From Zoogloea sp. (GTDB lineage Bacteria > Pseudomonadota > Gammaproteobacteria > Burkholderiales > Rhodocyclaceae), in contig NZ_JAQVCN010000029.1 in NCBI RefSeq assembly GCF_028689785.1, positions 1 through 60,658 of the forward strand: DNA of 60,658 nucleotides, given 5' to 3'. How positions within the stretch are numbered: the stretch's first letter is position 1; the number at the start of each line of letters is the position of its first letter. Under the pieces are notes generated by a model that saw only the letters and a program-made list of their open reading frames with translations, made no database searches and was not told the origin of the DNA. Position numbers and translations under genes: made by a program. Positions 44,801-52,714 of this stretch are shown in pieces.

Positions 44801-45000
44801 GCCGAGCGGGTGATGCGGCTGTAGATCTCCGGCGCCGGCAGCCCGTTGTAGTTGTAGAGCATCGCCACCACCGGGATGTCGATGGACGGAAAGATGTCCA
44901 CGGACATCTTCCGCAGCACATAGGGCATGGACAGCAGGATGAGCAGCGCCATCACCAGGAAGGTGTAGGGGCGCCGCAGGGCGATGTTGACGATCCACAT
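41827..45000 (-). CDS. RND efflux inner-membrane pump (AcrB/HAE1-like)
   Basis: This 1057-residue proton-driven pump has the full RND duplication. The N-terminus is WIVNIALRRPYTFLVMALLI, and the porter domain contains FPSIDIPVVAMLYNYNGLPA and SVDNIEHTESISVAGGA. Helix 4 carries the proton-relay Asp pair in GGLALAVGILVDDATVEIEN. The second half repeats the layout, with GIAWLLFLSGTPLSVPALTG and LRPVLMTAFAMIAGMLPMAL. The spectrum cannot be predicted. ATG 45000 is the family start. The longer frame to 45378 covers the intergenic region shared with the divergent sulfatase gene and is rejected. Confidence 0.94.
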   Translation of the reverse strand: MWIVNIALRRPYTFLVMALLILLSMPYVLRKMSVDIFPSIDIPVVAMLYNYNGLPAPEIYSRITRSAERAMTQSVDNIEHTESISVAGGAIIKVFFQPGTDIGTALAQVQSGANAAYRSLPVGIAPPQVVQYSATDLPLLQLGVSSATVPETEVGELTNDVVRNTLRTKRGVELTAPFGARNRQISVDIDTPSLLARGLTPADVTNAIGNQTLTLPTGIIKIGSQEYDVALNGSVATIARIGDIPIRSVDGRTIHVRDVASVRDGAGPLQTIVRQNGERGILTSVFKVGGVSTLEVVDQVRREIPRIMEKLPEDMTVKLMFDQSLFVRAAIGNVLHEALIAASLTAAMILLFLGNWRTTGIIAVSIPLSICVSLIVLYLLGETLNLMTLGGLALAVGILVDDATVEIENIERQMALGKPPHQAILDGAQEIAAPAFVSTLCICIVFVPMFFLTGVARSLFVPLAEAVIFAMLASYLLSRTLVPTLVMYMMRRHPGGHAPAPASGLAARLHGIHLGFEAGFGRFRAHYTVLLAALLRQRRRFGSAFLGLCLLSLGLVPLLGQDLFPAVDAGQIRLHLRAASGIRLEEMPRLVDQVEATIRETVPAAELEDILDIVGGPYSTRNTLFGNSGTAETADTEIMVSLKRGHAPSGDYITRLRALLPERFPGIEFYFQPADQVSQTLNFGTPAPIDIQFTGGKPADIAPLAVELNNRLRAVPGVVDAHVYQRWSKPALALDMDRVRLQQLGLAARDVAQNVMISLSGSMQASPAYWLNPANGNTYTIGVRTPETAMETLDALLRTPVGSNADGAQLLGNVVSLSRQAMAPVVTTYNTVQTFNVYANVEGRDLGSVSREIGAILDEIRPRLPRGAELTLRGQVETLHDAYAGLALGLAVAIVLVYLLLVVNFQSWLDPLIIISALPAALAGIAWLLFLSGTPLSVPALTGTIMTMGVATANAILLVSFARTRLAEGVPPVTAALEAGATRLRPVLMTAFAMIAGMLPMALGVGEGAEQNAPLGRAVIGGLAFATTSTLLFVPLVFAAVHLWLEGRAPRASLAHA

Positions 45001-45214
45001 GGGGGCAGGGGCTGGCGCGCCGGGAGCAAGCAAACCCTTTCCCTGGGCAATATCCGTTCCACGGCCGCCGGGGCCCGCCGGATGCGGCTTTGGGGCTGAG
45101 GGGTCGGCGGGGCCTGTGTTGGCTGGGCAACAGCTTTGCTGCACTGCGGTTGGCTGGCCAGCAGCCGCGGTGGCCCGCAGGCGGTGGCGGGCGGGCTGCG
45201 GGGCGGGTTTTGCC

Positions 45215-45230
45215 TGGTACGGTCCGTGCT
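45215..45230 (+). promoter_or_regulatory. Sigma-54-like promoter of the sulfatase-octahaem operon
   Basis: The plus strand reads TGGTACGGTCCGTGCT: GG and GC are 10 nt apart, with two differences from TGGCACG-N4-TTGCW. The predicted start is near 45241, a 34-nt leader before ATG 45275. The rest of the 274-bp gap to the divergent RND gene has GC-rich imperfect repeats (GGTTGGCTGGCCAGCAGCC and similar) but no recognised site. Confidence 0.4.
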
Positions 45231-45274
45231 GAGGCTCGTCCCGTCCCTTCGTCACCGGAAACGCCTTTTTGTCC

Positions 45275-47605
45275 ATGAGACCCAAGACCCTTCCCCTTGC
45301 CGTGGGCCTCGCCCTGGTGTCCCAGGTCGTGCTCGCCCAGGATCTGCCCCGCCCGCCTGAGCCCTTTGCCGGCCGCATTGATCAGGACAAGACCCGGTCC
45401 ACCCCCGCCTGGCCCAAACAGGTGAAGGCGGCCCCCGGCGCCCCCAACGTGGTGGTGGTGCTCCTCGACGATGTGGGCTTCGGTCAGGCCTCGACCTTTG
45501 GTGGTGTGGCCGAAACCCCGGCCCTGGAGGAGCTGGCCCGCAGTGGCCTGTCCTACAACCAGTTCCACGTGGCCAGCCTGTGCTCGCCGACCCGCGCCGC
45601 GCTCCTTACCGGGCGCAACCACCACGAGGTCGGTTTCGGCAATGTGGCCAACGCCTCCGCGGGCTTTCCGGGCTACAACTCGGTGTGGGCCAAGGACACC
45701 GTATCCCTGGCCGAGGTGCTGCGCCAGAACGGCTACAGCACGGCGGCCTTCGGCAAATGGCACAACACGCCGGAGTGGGAGATCACCCCGGTAGGCCCCT
45801 TCGATCACTGGCCCACCAGCCTGGGCTTCGAGTTCTTCTATGGCTTTCATGGCGGCGCCGACAACCAGTGGGAGCCGCGCCTGTTCCGCAACACCAGCGC
45901 CGTGGAGCCCAGGGCCACCCCGGCCCAGGGCTACCACCTGACCGCCGACATGACCGACGAGGCCACCCGTTGGCTGCGTAATGTGGACGCGGTGTACCCC
46001 GACAAGCCCTTCTTCGTGTGGTTTGCCCCTGGCGGCACCCACTGGCCCCACCACGTGCCCAAGGACTGGATCGAGCGCTACAAGGGCAAGTTCGACAAGG
46101 GCTGGGACAGCCTGCGGGAGGAGATCTTTGCGCGCCAGAAAGCCAAGGGTGTGATCCCCGCCAACGCCGTGCTGACCCCGCGTCCGCCCGAGCTGCCGGC
46201 CTGGGATTCCCTGCCCGCCGAGCAGCGCCGCCTGCTCGCCCGGGAGGCCGAGGTCACCGCCGCTTTCCTGGCCTACACCGACTATCAAGTGGGCCGCCTG
46301 CTGGCCGAGATCCGTGCCCAGGGCAAGGGGGACAACACCATCGTCTTCTACATCGTCGGCGACAACGGCGCCGAGGCCAACACCGCTCTGCTGGGCCGCG
46401 ACCTGGTGGCGCCGGACGGCACCCCGGCCACGGTGGCCGAGCGGGTCCGGCGCATCGAGGAGCTGGGCGGCCCGGCCTTCGACAACCAGGTGGGCTCCGC
46501 CTGGGCATGGACCGACAACACCTCCTTCCAGTACGGCAAGGGCATCCCGGCCTACCTGGGCGGCACCCGCAACCCCCTGGTGGTGTCCTGGCCCAAGGGC
46601 ATCAAGGACAGGGGCACGGTGCGCAGTCAGTTCAGCCACGCCACCGACATCGCGCCGACCATCTACGAGCTCGCCGGCATCCCGTTTCCCCACAAGGTGG
46701 AGGGCGTGGACCAGGTGCCCCTGGCGGGCAGGAGCCTCCGTTACAGCTTCGATCAGCCCGGCGCCGCCAGCCCGCGCGGGGTGCAGTATTTCGAGATCCG
46801 CGGCAGCCGGGGCATCTACAAGGATGGCTGGTGGGCCGGGTCGCGGCAGGTCAATCCGGGGGCCAATTCGGCCCTCAACCAGGCGCCCTTCGGCACCCGC
46901 CAGTGGGAGCTCTACAACCTGCAGGAAGACTTCACCCAGTCCCGCAACCTGGCTGCCACCCACCCCGAGAAGCTGGCCGAGCTGGTGGCCGCCTTCGACA
47001 AGGAAGCCTGGGCCAACGACGTATACCCCCTGCAGCCCGACGTGGGCGTGGGCCGGCCCAGCCTGACCGCCGGCCGCACCCTGTTCACCTATCGCGCCGG
47101 GGTGGGGCGGATTCCGTCCCGTAACGGCCCGGACGTCACCCGCCGGGCCCACCGCATCAGCGCCGAGCTGGATTTGTCGGGCAAGGGCGGCGACGGGGTC
47201 ATCATTGCCAACGGTGGGCGCTGGGGCGGCTTCAGCCTGTTCGTCAAGGACGGGCGGCTGGTGTACGAATCCAACGCCCACGGCCACCGCAGCAGCCACA
47301 TCGTGGCCGACGGGCGCCTGCCCCGGGGCCCGGTGAAGGTGGAGTTCCGCTTCACCCCCGAGGGCACCCCGCCGGCCGCCGTCACCAATCCGGCGCCCGG
47401 TCAGCCCCAGCCGGCGGTGCCCGGCGTCGGGCGGCTGTTCGTCGATGGGCGCCAGGTGGGCGAGGGGCGCATCAGCAAGATCGCCTATGGCAGCTACGAC
47501 ACCCTCGACGTGGGCGCCGACCTGGGCACCCCGGTGAGCCGGGATTACGCCGTGCCCTTCAGCTTTACCGGCCGCCTGGACAAGGTCGAGGTGGAGCTGC
47601 TCTGA
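45275..47605 (+). CDS. Arylsulfatase (FGly-type sulfate ester hydrolase)
   Basis: This 776-residue periplasmic enzyme releases sulfate from organic sulfate esters. A signal peptide ends at VVLAQ. The metal-binding N-terminus is APNVVVVLLDDVGFGQAST. The formylglycine motif CSPTR (Cys103, in SLCSPTRAALLTGR) must be oxidised by a maturase that is not encoded here. Further active-site blocks are AAFGKWHNTPEWE, FFVWFAPGGTHWPHH and VFYIVGDNGAEANTALLGRD. SFQYGKGIPAYLGGTRNPLV is the typical late block of long bacterial arylsulfatases. Residues after about 570 form a beta-rich C-terminal domain. The TTG two codons upstream is less likely. The octahaem gene follows within 24 bp, an unusual partner. Confidence 0.95.
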   Translation: MRPKTLPLAVGLALVSQVVLAQDLPRPPEPFAGRIDQDKTRSTPAWPKQVKAAPGAPNVVVVLLDDVGFGQASTFGGVAETPALEELARSGLSYNQFHVASLCSPTRAALLTGRNHHEVGFGNVANASAGFPGYNSVWAKDTVSLAEVLRQNGYSTAAFGKWHNTPEWEITPVGPFDHWPTSLGFEFFYGFHGGADNQWEPRLFRNTSAVEPRATPAQGYHLTADMTDEATRWLRNVDAVYPDKPFFVWFAPGGTHWPHHVPKDWIERYKGKFDKGWDSLREEIFARQKAKGVIPANAVLTPRPPELPAWDSLPAEQRRLLAREAEVTAAFLAYTDYQVGRLLAEIRAQGKGDNTIVFYIVGDNGAEANTALLGRDLVAPDGTPATVAERVRRIEELGGPAFDNQVGSAWAWTDNTSFQYGKGIPAYLGGTRNPLVVSWPKGIKDRGTVRSQFSHATDIAPTIYELAGIPFPHKVEGVDQVPLAGRSLRYSFDQPGAASPRGVQYFEIRGSRGIYKDGWWAGSRQVNPGANSALNQAPFGTRQWELYNLQEDFTQSRNLAATHPEKLAELVAAFDKEAWANDVYPLQPDVGVGRPSLTAGRTLFTYRAGVGRIPSRNGPDVTRRAHRISAELDLSGKGGDGVIIANGGRWGGFSLFVKDGRLVYESNAHGHRSSHIVADGRLPRGPVKVEFRFTPEGTPPAAVTNPAPGQPQPAVPGVGRLFVDGRQVGEGRISKIAYGSYDTLDVGADLGTPVSRDYAVPFSFTGRLDKVEVELL

Positions 47606-47628
47606 GCCGCGCCGCCTACCTGGCGTGG

Positions 47629-49821
47629 GTGGCTCTCCTGGGCCTGCTGCTGGTATGCCCCGGCCTGCTCCGGGCCGAGGCCGGGCGGCCGGCCCACGCC
47701 GGCAGTGCTGCCTGCATCAGCTGCCACGCGGAGGAGGGACGGCGCTGGCAGGCTTCCCACCATGCCCTGGCCATGCAGGTGGCCAGCCCGCAGCGCGTGC
47801 TGGGGGATTTTGCCGGTGTGGATTTCGTCGATGGCCAACGCCGGGTGCGCTTCTTTCGGCGGGGCGACGGCTTTTTCATCCGCACTGAAGGGCCCGACGG
47901 CCGGCCCGGGGATTTCCGGGTCAGCCACACCATCGGCGTGTATCCCCTGCAGCAATACCTGCTGCCCCTGCCCGGCGGCCGCCTGCAGGCCTTTGATGTT
48001 GCCTGGGATGCGCGGCCCCGCGAGGAGGGCGGGCAGCGCTGGTTTGCCCTGGCCGCCCATGCCGGGGCCCGGCCCGGCGAGGCCCTGCACTGGACCGGGC
48101 GAGAGCTGGAGTGGAACTTCATGTGCGCCGCCTGCCACACCACCGGGCGGGTGCAGGCGGCCGACCCGGGCAGCGGCCGCCCGGCAGGCCACCAGGCCGA
48201 GATCGGGGTGGGCTGCGAGGCCTGCCACGGCGCTGGCGCCGATCATGCCCGGGCGCCCCGGGCCGGCGCAGGGCTGCCGGTGCTCACTGCCCGGCTGCGG
48301 CGCCAGGTGTTTGCCTTCGACGGCACCGCCCCCATCGCCCGCTTGCGCGGCGAGGCTGGCGCCGGCCAGCGCACGACCGAGGTTTGTGCCCCCTGCCATG
48401 CCCGGCGCCAGCAGCTGGTGGCGGCGCCCCGGCCGGAGGCGCCCTTTCTCGACGGCTACACCCCCGCGCTGGTGGAGCCCGGCCTGTATTTCTCCGACGG
48501 GCAGATCGACGACGAGGTGTTTGAATACGGCTCTTTTGCCCAGAGCGCCATGCACCGGGCCGGGGTGAGCTGCACCCACTGCCACGACCCCCACGACGGC
48601 CGGCCCCGGGCCCCGGGCAATGCCCTGTGCGCCCAGTGCCACCTGCCGGCCCGTTATGACGTTGCCGCCCACCACGGCCACCGGGCCGGCTCACCCGGCG
48701 CGGCTTGCACAGCCTGCCACATGCCCACCCGCACCTACATGGGCGTGCATGTGCGCCACGACCACCGCTTCTCCGTACCCCGGCCGGCCCAGTCCGGGCG
48801 GCTCGGGACGCCCGACGCCTGCCGTGCCTGCCATACCGACAAGGGGCCGGCCTGGGCCGCCGCCGCGCTGGCCCGCCGGGGCCGGGGCGAAGGCCGAGAG
48901 CCACCCCTGGCCGGCGCCCTGGCCGCCCAGTGGCGGGGCGGCTGGCTGGGGCCCCTTTCCCTTGGCCAGGCCCTGGAACTGAGCTATCCGGGCATTCAGC
49001 GCGCCAGCCTGCTCGCCGGCCTGACGGCGGGGCGCCCCCTGCCGTCCCCCGATGTGCTCAGCCAGGCGGCGGCAGACAGGGACGGCCTGCTGCGCCTGGG
49101 CCTGGCCCGGGCCCTGGTGGCGCTGCCGCCCCCTCAGGCGCTGGCCATCGGCACGCCCCTGCTGGACGACCCCCTGCGGGCGGTGCGCATCGAGGCCGCC
49201 CGCAGCCTGGCCGGGCGCAGCAGCGACCCGTTGCCCCAGCCACTCCGCGCCCGCCTTGAGGCTGGTATGGCGGAGGCCCTGCAAGCCGAAGGCGTGGCTG
49301 CCGACCGGCCCGAAGCCCACGTCAACCGGGCCCGCCTGCTCCAGGCCCGGGGCGATGGCGCGGCAGCCGGGCAGGCCCTGACGATGGCCCTCAGGCTCGA
49401 CCCCGCCTTCGTGCCAGCCCTGATCAACCTGGCCGACCTGCACCGGGCGGCGGGGCGCGACGGGGAGGCGGAGGGCCTGCTGCTGCGGGCCGTCGCCGCA
49501 GCGCCCCGTTCTGCCGAGGCGTGCCATGCCCTGGGTCTGCTGCGGGTGCGCCAGGGGCGGCGGGCCGAGGCTTTGCCGCTGCTCCAGGAGGCCGCATCCC
49601 TGGCCCCGGACGAGGGCCGCTACGCCCTGGTGGTGGCGGTGGCGCTGATGGAGGCCGGGCGCCTGGATACCGCCGCAGGTGTGCTCGAAAACAGCCGCCA
49701 GCGCCGGCCCGACGATCCGTCCCTGCTGCGTCTGCTGGCACAGGTGGAGAGCCGGCGTGGCCGAAGTGCCGAGGCCGCCGCCTTGAGCGAGGCCCTGGCG
49801 CGGCTCACCCGCCAGCCCTGA
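47629..49821 (+). CDS. Octahaem cytochrome c with HEAT-like and TPR repeats
   Basis: This exported protein of about 730 residues has eight CxxCH motifs between residues 28 and 400: CISCH, CAACH, CEACH, CAPCH, CTHCH, CAQCH, CTACH and CRACH. Blocks such as GVGCEACHGAGADHA and SCTHCHDPHDGRPRAPGN resemble the cytochrome c554/NrfB-like multihaem group. A HEAT-like stretch (about 480-540, RLGLARALVALPPPQALAIG) and at least three TPR units (about 560-725) follow. The signal peptide is GLLLVCPGLLRAEA. The GTG start at 47629 lacks a ribosome site; CTG 47602, overlapping the sulfatase stop, is an alternative, so translation is probably coupled. The role is electron transfer or reduction in the periplasm; the acceptor is unknown. 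Confidence 0.92.
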   Translation: MALLGLLLVCPGLLRAEAGRPAHAGSAACISCHAEEGRRWQASHHALAMQVASPQRVLGDFAGVDFVDGQRRVRFFRRGDGFFIRTEGPDGRPGDFRVSHTIGVYPLQQYLLPLPGGRLQAFDVAWDARPREEGGQRWFALAAHAGARPGEALHWTGRELEWNFMCAACHTTGRVQAADPGSGRPAGHQAEIGVGCEACHGAGADHARAPRAGAGLPVLTARLRRQVFAFDGTAPIARLRGEAGAGQRTTEVCAPCHARRQQLVAAPRPEAPFLDGYTPALVEPGLYFSDGQIDDEVFEYGSFAQSAMHRAGVSCTHCHDPHDGRPRAPGNALCAQCHLPARYDVAAHHGHRAGSPGAACTACHMPTRTYMGVHVRHDHRFSVPRPAQSGRLGTPDACRACHTDKGPAWAAAALARRGRGEGREPPLAGALAAQWRGGWLGPLSLGQALELSYPGIQRASLLAGLTAGRPLPSPDVLSQAAADRDGLLRLGLARALVALPPPQALAIGTPLLDDPLRAVRIEAARSLAGRSSDPLPQPLRARLEAGMAEALQAEGVAADRPEAHVNRARLLQARGDGAAAGQALTMALRLDPAFVPALINLADLHRAAGRDGEAEGLLLRAVAAAPRSAEACHALGLLRVRQGRRAEALPLLQEAASLAPDEGRYALVVAVALMEAGRLDTAAGVLENSRQRRPDDPSLLRLLAQVESRRGRSAEAAALSEALARLTRQP

Positions 49822-49868
49822 GTGCACGCAGTGCAGCAACGCCGTTGAATTTCGAGCAGGTCGGCCGG

Positions 49869-49886
49869 GCCGGGTGCGCGCCCGGC
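49869..49886 (+). terminator. Hairpin after the octahaem gene
   Basis: GCCGGG, loop TGCGCG, CCCGGC, about 48 nt after the stop. There is no T tract; low-confidence terminator. Confidence 0.3.
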
Positions 49887-50014
49887 AACAGTCCGTAGTG
49901 CAGCATGGAGCGGGCGGCCGGGGCCCATAACCCTTCCGCCTGGTCGGATTTGTCCTGATGAATCAAGTGAATGGGGCCACCCGGGGGCGGTTATGGGGGC
50001 GCTTGCCGGCGGGC

Positions 50015-50030
50015 TGGCACGCCCCGTGCA
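50015..50030 (+). promoter_or_regulatory. Sigma-54 promoter of the SMP-30 operon
   Basis: The plus strand reads TGGCACGCCCCGTGCA: a perfect TGGCACG, exact spacing, and GTGCA for TTGCA. The predicted start is near 50041, a 44-nt leader to ATG 50085. Nothing else is recognisable in 49887-50014. Confidence 0.6.
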
Positions 50031-50084
50031 AAGTGGGGACGTGGGCCAAGGCCCGTGTTGCCCGTGTTTTTGCCGATTCCTGCC

Positions 50085-51083
50085 ATGAAAGTGACTGCCA
50101 CCGTGAATGCTCCCGTCAAGGCCGTGCTGGCCACCCTGCTGACCCTGACCACCTTCCAGGCCGCCCAGGCCCAGGAAGCCCTGACCCCCGCCATCGCCGG
50201 GGTCGTCAATGCCGGCACCCGGATCGAGCTGATCAAGGACGGCTTCAAGGGCACCGAAGGCCCCATCGCCGCGCCCGATGGCAGCGTGCTGTTCACCGAG
50301 AACCAGAACGCCCGGGTCATCCGCATCGCGCCGGATGGCAGCACCTCGGTGTTTCTCGACAACACCAACGGCGTCAATGCCCTGGCCTACGCCCCCAACG
50401 GCGATCTGGTGGCCGTGCAGACCCTCGACCCGAAGGTCGGGGTGATCCTGCCCGTCGGCAATATCCGCACCCTGGCCGCCAAGGTGGACGGTGGCTTGGG
50501 CTTTGGGCGGCCCAACGATCTGGTGGTGGACCGCAAGGGCTTTGTGTATTTCACCGATTCGGGCGTGAATGCCAATGCCAACCCCAAGCCCGACACCAGC
50601 AAGATCGCCAAGCCGGCGGTGTATCGCATCTCGCCGGAGTTCGCCATCGAGCGCCTGGCCAACGATATCGAACGCCCCAACGGCATCCAGCTCAGCCCCG
50701 ACGAGAAGACCCTCTACGTGGCCAACACCGCCGGCGAGCACGTGCTGGCCTATGACATCGCCGCCAACGGCAAGCTCGGCGCGAAGCGCGAGTTTGCCAG
50801 GCTGGAGGGCTTCCGCCAGGCCGATAGTGGTACTGGCAGCGGCCCCACCAGTGGCGCCGACGGCCTGGCCGTGGATGCGGAGGGGCGTCTTTACGTGGCT
50901 TCCAATGCTGGTGTCCAGGTGTTCAGCCCCAAGGGTGAGGCCCTGGGCGTGATCGCCCTGCCCAAGCGCCCCCAGAACCTGGCGTTTGCCGGCCCGGGCA
51001 AGAAGACCCTCTACGTCGTGGGCAGCGGCTCGGCCTGGCGCATTCCGGTGCTGACCGCCGGCTACGCCGGTCGCGTCAAGTAA
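50085..51083 (+). CDS. Exported SMP-30/gluconolactonase-like beta-propeller
   Basis: This 332-residue periplasmic six-bladed propeller has a signal peptide that ends AAQAQ (about residue 30). Family positions are visible: FKGTEGPIAAPDGSVLFTEN (metal-binding Glu), GFGRPNDLVVDRKGFVYFTD (Asn and Asp ligands), IERPNGIQLSPDEKTLYVAN and GADGLAVDAEGRLYVASNAG (Asp ligand). These indicate a divalent-metal lactonase or esterase. It begins an operon with a dienelactone-hydrolase-like enzyme and cytochrome c', under a strong sigma-54-like promoter. ATG 50085 is taken from the signal peptide; the upstream extension crosses the promoter. Confidence 0.92.
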   Translation: MKVTATVNAPVKAVLATLLTLTTFQAAQAQEALTPAIAGVVNAGTRIELIKDGFKGTEGPIAAPDGSVLFTENQNARVIRIAPDGSTSVFLDNTNGVNALAYAPNGDLVAVQTLDPKVGVILPVGNIRTLAAKVDGGLGFGRPNDLVVDRKGFVYFTDSGVNANANPKPDTSKIAKPAVYRISPEFAIERLANDIERPNGIQLSPDEKTLYVANTAGEHVLAYDIAANGKLGAKREFARLEGFRQADSGTGSGPTSGADGLAVDAEGRLYVASNAGVQVFSPKGEALGVIALPKRPQNLAFAGPGKKTLYVVGSGSAWRIPVLTAGYAGRVK

Positions 51084-51108
51084 GTTTCCCGTTTTTCCGG
51101 AGTCCGCC

Positions 51109-51999
51109 ATGAGCCTTAAAACCGCCGCCGATTTCAAGCCCGAAGTGCTCCAGCTCTTCGACAAGTACGTCCATGGCCTCATCCCGCGCCGGGAGTTTCT
51201 GGCCCGCGCCGGCCAGTACGCCGTGGCCGGCGTGACCGCCGAGGGGCTGCTCAACGCCCTCAGCCCGCGCTTTGCCGACGCCCAGGAAGTGCAGCACAGC
51301 GACCCGCGCATCCAGGCCCGCTACGTGGAATACCCCTCGCCCAAGGGCTACGGCACCCTGCGCGGCTACCTGGTGCAGCCTGCTGGTGCCAAAGGCAGGC
51401 TGCCCACCGTGCTGGTGGTGCACGAGAACCGCGGCCTCAACCCGCACATCGAGGACATCGCCCGGCGCCTGGCCCTGGACGGTTTCATCGCCTTTGCCCC
51501 GGATGCCCTGTTTCCCCTCGGCGGCTACCCCGGCGACGAGGACAAGGCCCGGGAGCTTTTTCCCAAGCTCGACCAGACCAAGAGCCGGGAAGACTTCATC
51601 GCCGCCGTCGCCATCCTCAAGGGCCTGCCCCAGGGCAACGGCAAGGTGGGGGTTACCGGCTTCTGCTACGGCGGCGGCATCTCCAACTTCCTGGCCACCC
51701 GAATCCCCGACCTGGCCGCGGCCGTGCCTTTTTACGGCGGCCAGCCGCCGCTGGAGGACGTGGCGAAGATCAAGGCGCCGCTGCTGGTTCATTACGCCTC
51801 CGACGACGAACGCATCAACGCCGGATGGCCGAAGTTCGAGGCCGCCCTCACCGCCGCCGGGGTGAAGCACCAGATCTACTTCTATCCCGACACCCTGCAC
51901 GGCTTCAACAACAACACCACGCCCCGCTACCAGCCGGCCGCCGCCAAGCTCGCCTGGCAGCGCACGGTGGATTTCTTCAGGACACACCTCAAGGCCTGA
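51109..51999 (+). CDS. Dienelactone-hydrolase-family enzyme with Tat-like N-terminus
   Basis: This is a 296-residue alpha/beta hydrolase. It begins with a 60-residue extension containing IPRREFLARAGQYAVAGVTA, a twin-arginine-like motif inside the protein, typical of exported YghX-type members. The hydrolase core has LPTVLVVHENRGLNPHIEDI, FAPDALFPLGGYPGDEDKAR, the nucleophile GVTGFCYGGGISN (Cys in place of Ser, as in dienelactone hydrolases), DDERINAGW (Asp) and TLHGFNNN (His). The complete Cys-Asp-His triad is present. It lies 25 bp after the SMP-30 gene, so a lactone or ester intermediate may pass between them; this is inference. Confidence 0.92.
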   Translation: MSLKTAADFKPEVLQLFDKYVHGLIPRREFLARAGQYAVAGVTAEGLLNALSPRFADAQEVQHSDPRIQARYVEYPSPKGYGTLRGYLVQPAGAKGRLPTVLVVHENRGLNPHIEDIARRLALDGFIAFAPDALFPLGGYPGDEDKARELFPKLDQTKSREDFIAAVAILKGLPQGNGKVGVTGFCYGGGISNFLATRIPDLAAAVPFYGGQPPLEDVAKIKAPLLVHYASDDERINAGWPKFEAALTAAGVKHQIYFYPDTLHGFNNNTTPRYQPAAAKLAWQRTVDFFRTHLKA

Positions 52000-52062
52000 G
52001 TTCCGCACGGGGCAATCCCTTCCTCCCACCTTCAATCCAAACCTCATCCATCCGGAGCTTCA

Positions 52063-52530
52063 ATGAAACAACTCGTCAAACCTCTGCTCGCCGTCCTCGC
52101 CCTCACCGCCGCCTCGGCCGCCTTCGCCCAGCAGGCGCCCAAACCCGAACAGGTCATCAAGTGGCGTCAGTCGGTCTACCAGGTGCTGGCCTGGAACAAT
52201 GGCCGCATCAAGGCCAGTGTGGACGGCACTTACAACAAGGATGAAGTGATCCGCGCCGCCAACGCCATCGCCGCCATCGCCAACTCCGGCCTCGGCGCCC
52301 TCTACCCGGCCGGCACCGAAACCGGCAAGGGCTGGCGTGAAACCACGGTCAAGCCCGAGCTGTTCACCGACACCGCCAAGGCCGGTGAGGCCGCACGCAA
52401 GTTCGTCACCGAATCCAACGAACTCGCCAAGGTCGCCGCCACCGGCGACGCCGCCGCCGTCAAGGTGGCCTTCGGCAAGCTCGGTGCCACTTGCAAGGGC
52501 TGCCACGACGACTTCCGCAAGAAGGACTGA
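52063..52530 (+). CDS. cycP: Cytochrome c'
   Basis: This is a 155-residue periplasmic class II cytochrome. A signal peptide ends SAAFAQ (about residue 23). A four-helix bundle follows with PEQVIKWRQSVYQVLAWNNG in helix A, where Arg and aromatic residues pack the distal haem face. The C-terminal haem motif is GATCKGCHDDFRKKD (CxxCH and the typical following DDFR). These proteins bind NO and CO and act in nitrosative-stress defence. It is the third gene of the SMP-30 operon (63-bp gap). A GGGCGG/CCGCCC hairpin (52539-52552) follows. A cytochrome b561, often paired with c', is encoded 6 kb downstream. Confidence 0.95.
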   Translation: MKQLVKPLLAVLALTAASAAFAQQAPKPEQVIKWRQSVYQVLAWNNGRIKASVDGTYNKDEVIRAANAIAAIANSGLGALYPAGTETGKGWRETTVKPELFTDTAKAGEAARKFVTESNELAKVAATGDAAAVKVAFGKLGATCKGCHDDFRKKD

Positions 52531-52593
52531 GCCCGACAGGGCGGTGCCGCCCCTGACTGACGCGTCGTCTGACGGTCGACGCGGTCTCTCCGC

Positions 52594-52675
52594 AGGGGCG
52601 ACTTCAGCCGCCCATCCGCGTGTTGATTGCCGTCATGCCCTTGATCGAAGTCCGCGGGCGACTGAAGTCGCCCCT
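52594..52675. repeat. Repeat family B (copy 2) with 14-bp perfect inverted ends
   Basis: AGGGGCGACTTCAG (52594-52607) and CTGAAGTCGCCCCT (52662-52675) are exact reverse complements flanking 54 bp. The interior contains TTGATCGAAGTCCGCGGGCG, which matches copy 1 at 39103-39177. It lies in the gap between cycP and the convergent protease gene. Confidence 0.75.
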
Positions 52676-52714
52676 ATCGTCCCTCCAGCCGCCCCCGGTG
52701 CATCCGGATCGCCC

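Noticed and set aside
45001-45378. N-terminal extension of the RND pump
   Set aside because: Family proteins start at the WIVNIALRRP helix; the extension overlaps the sulfatase promoter and signal peptide.
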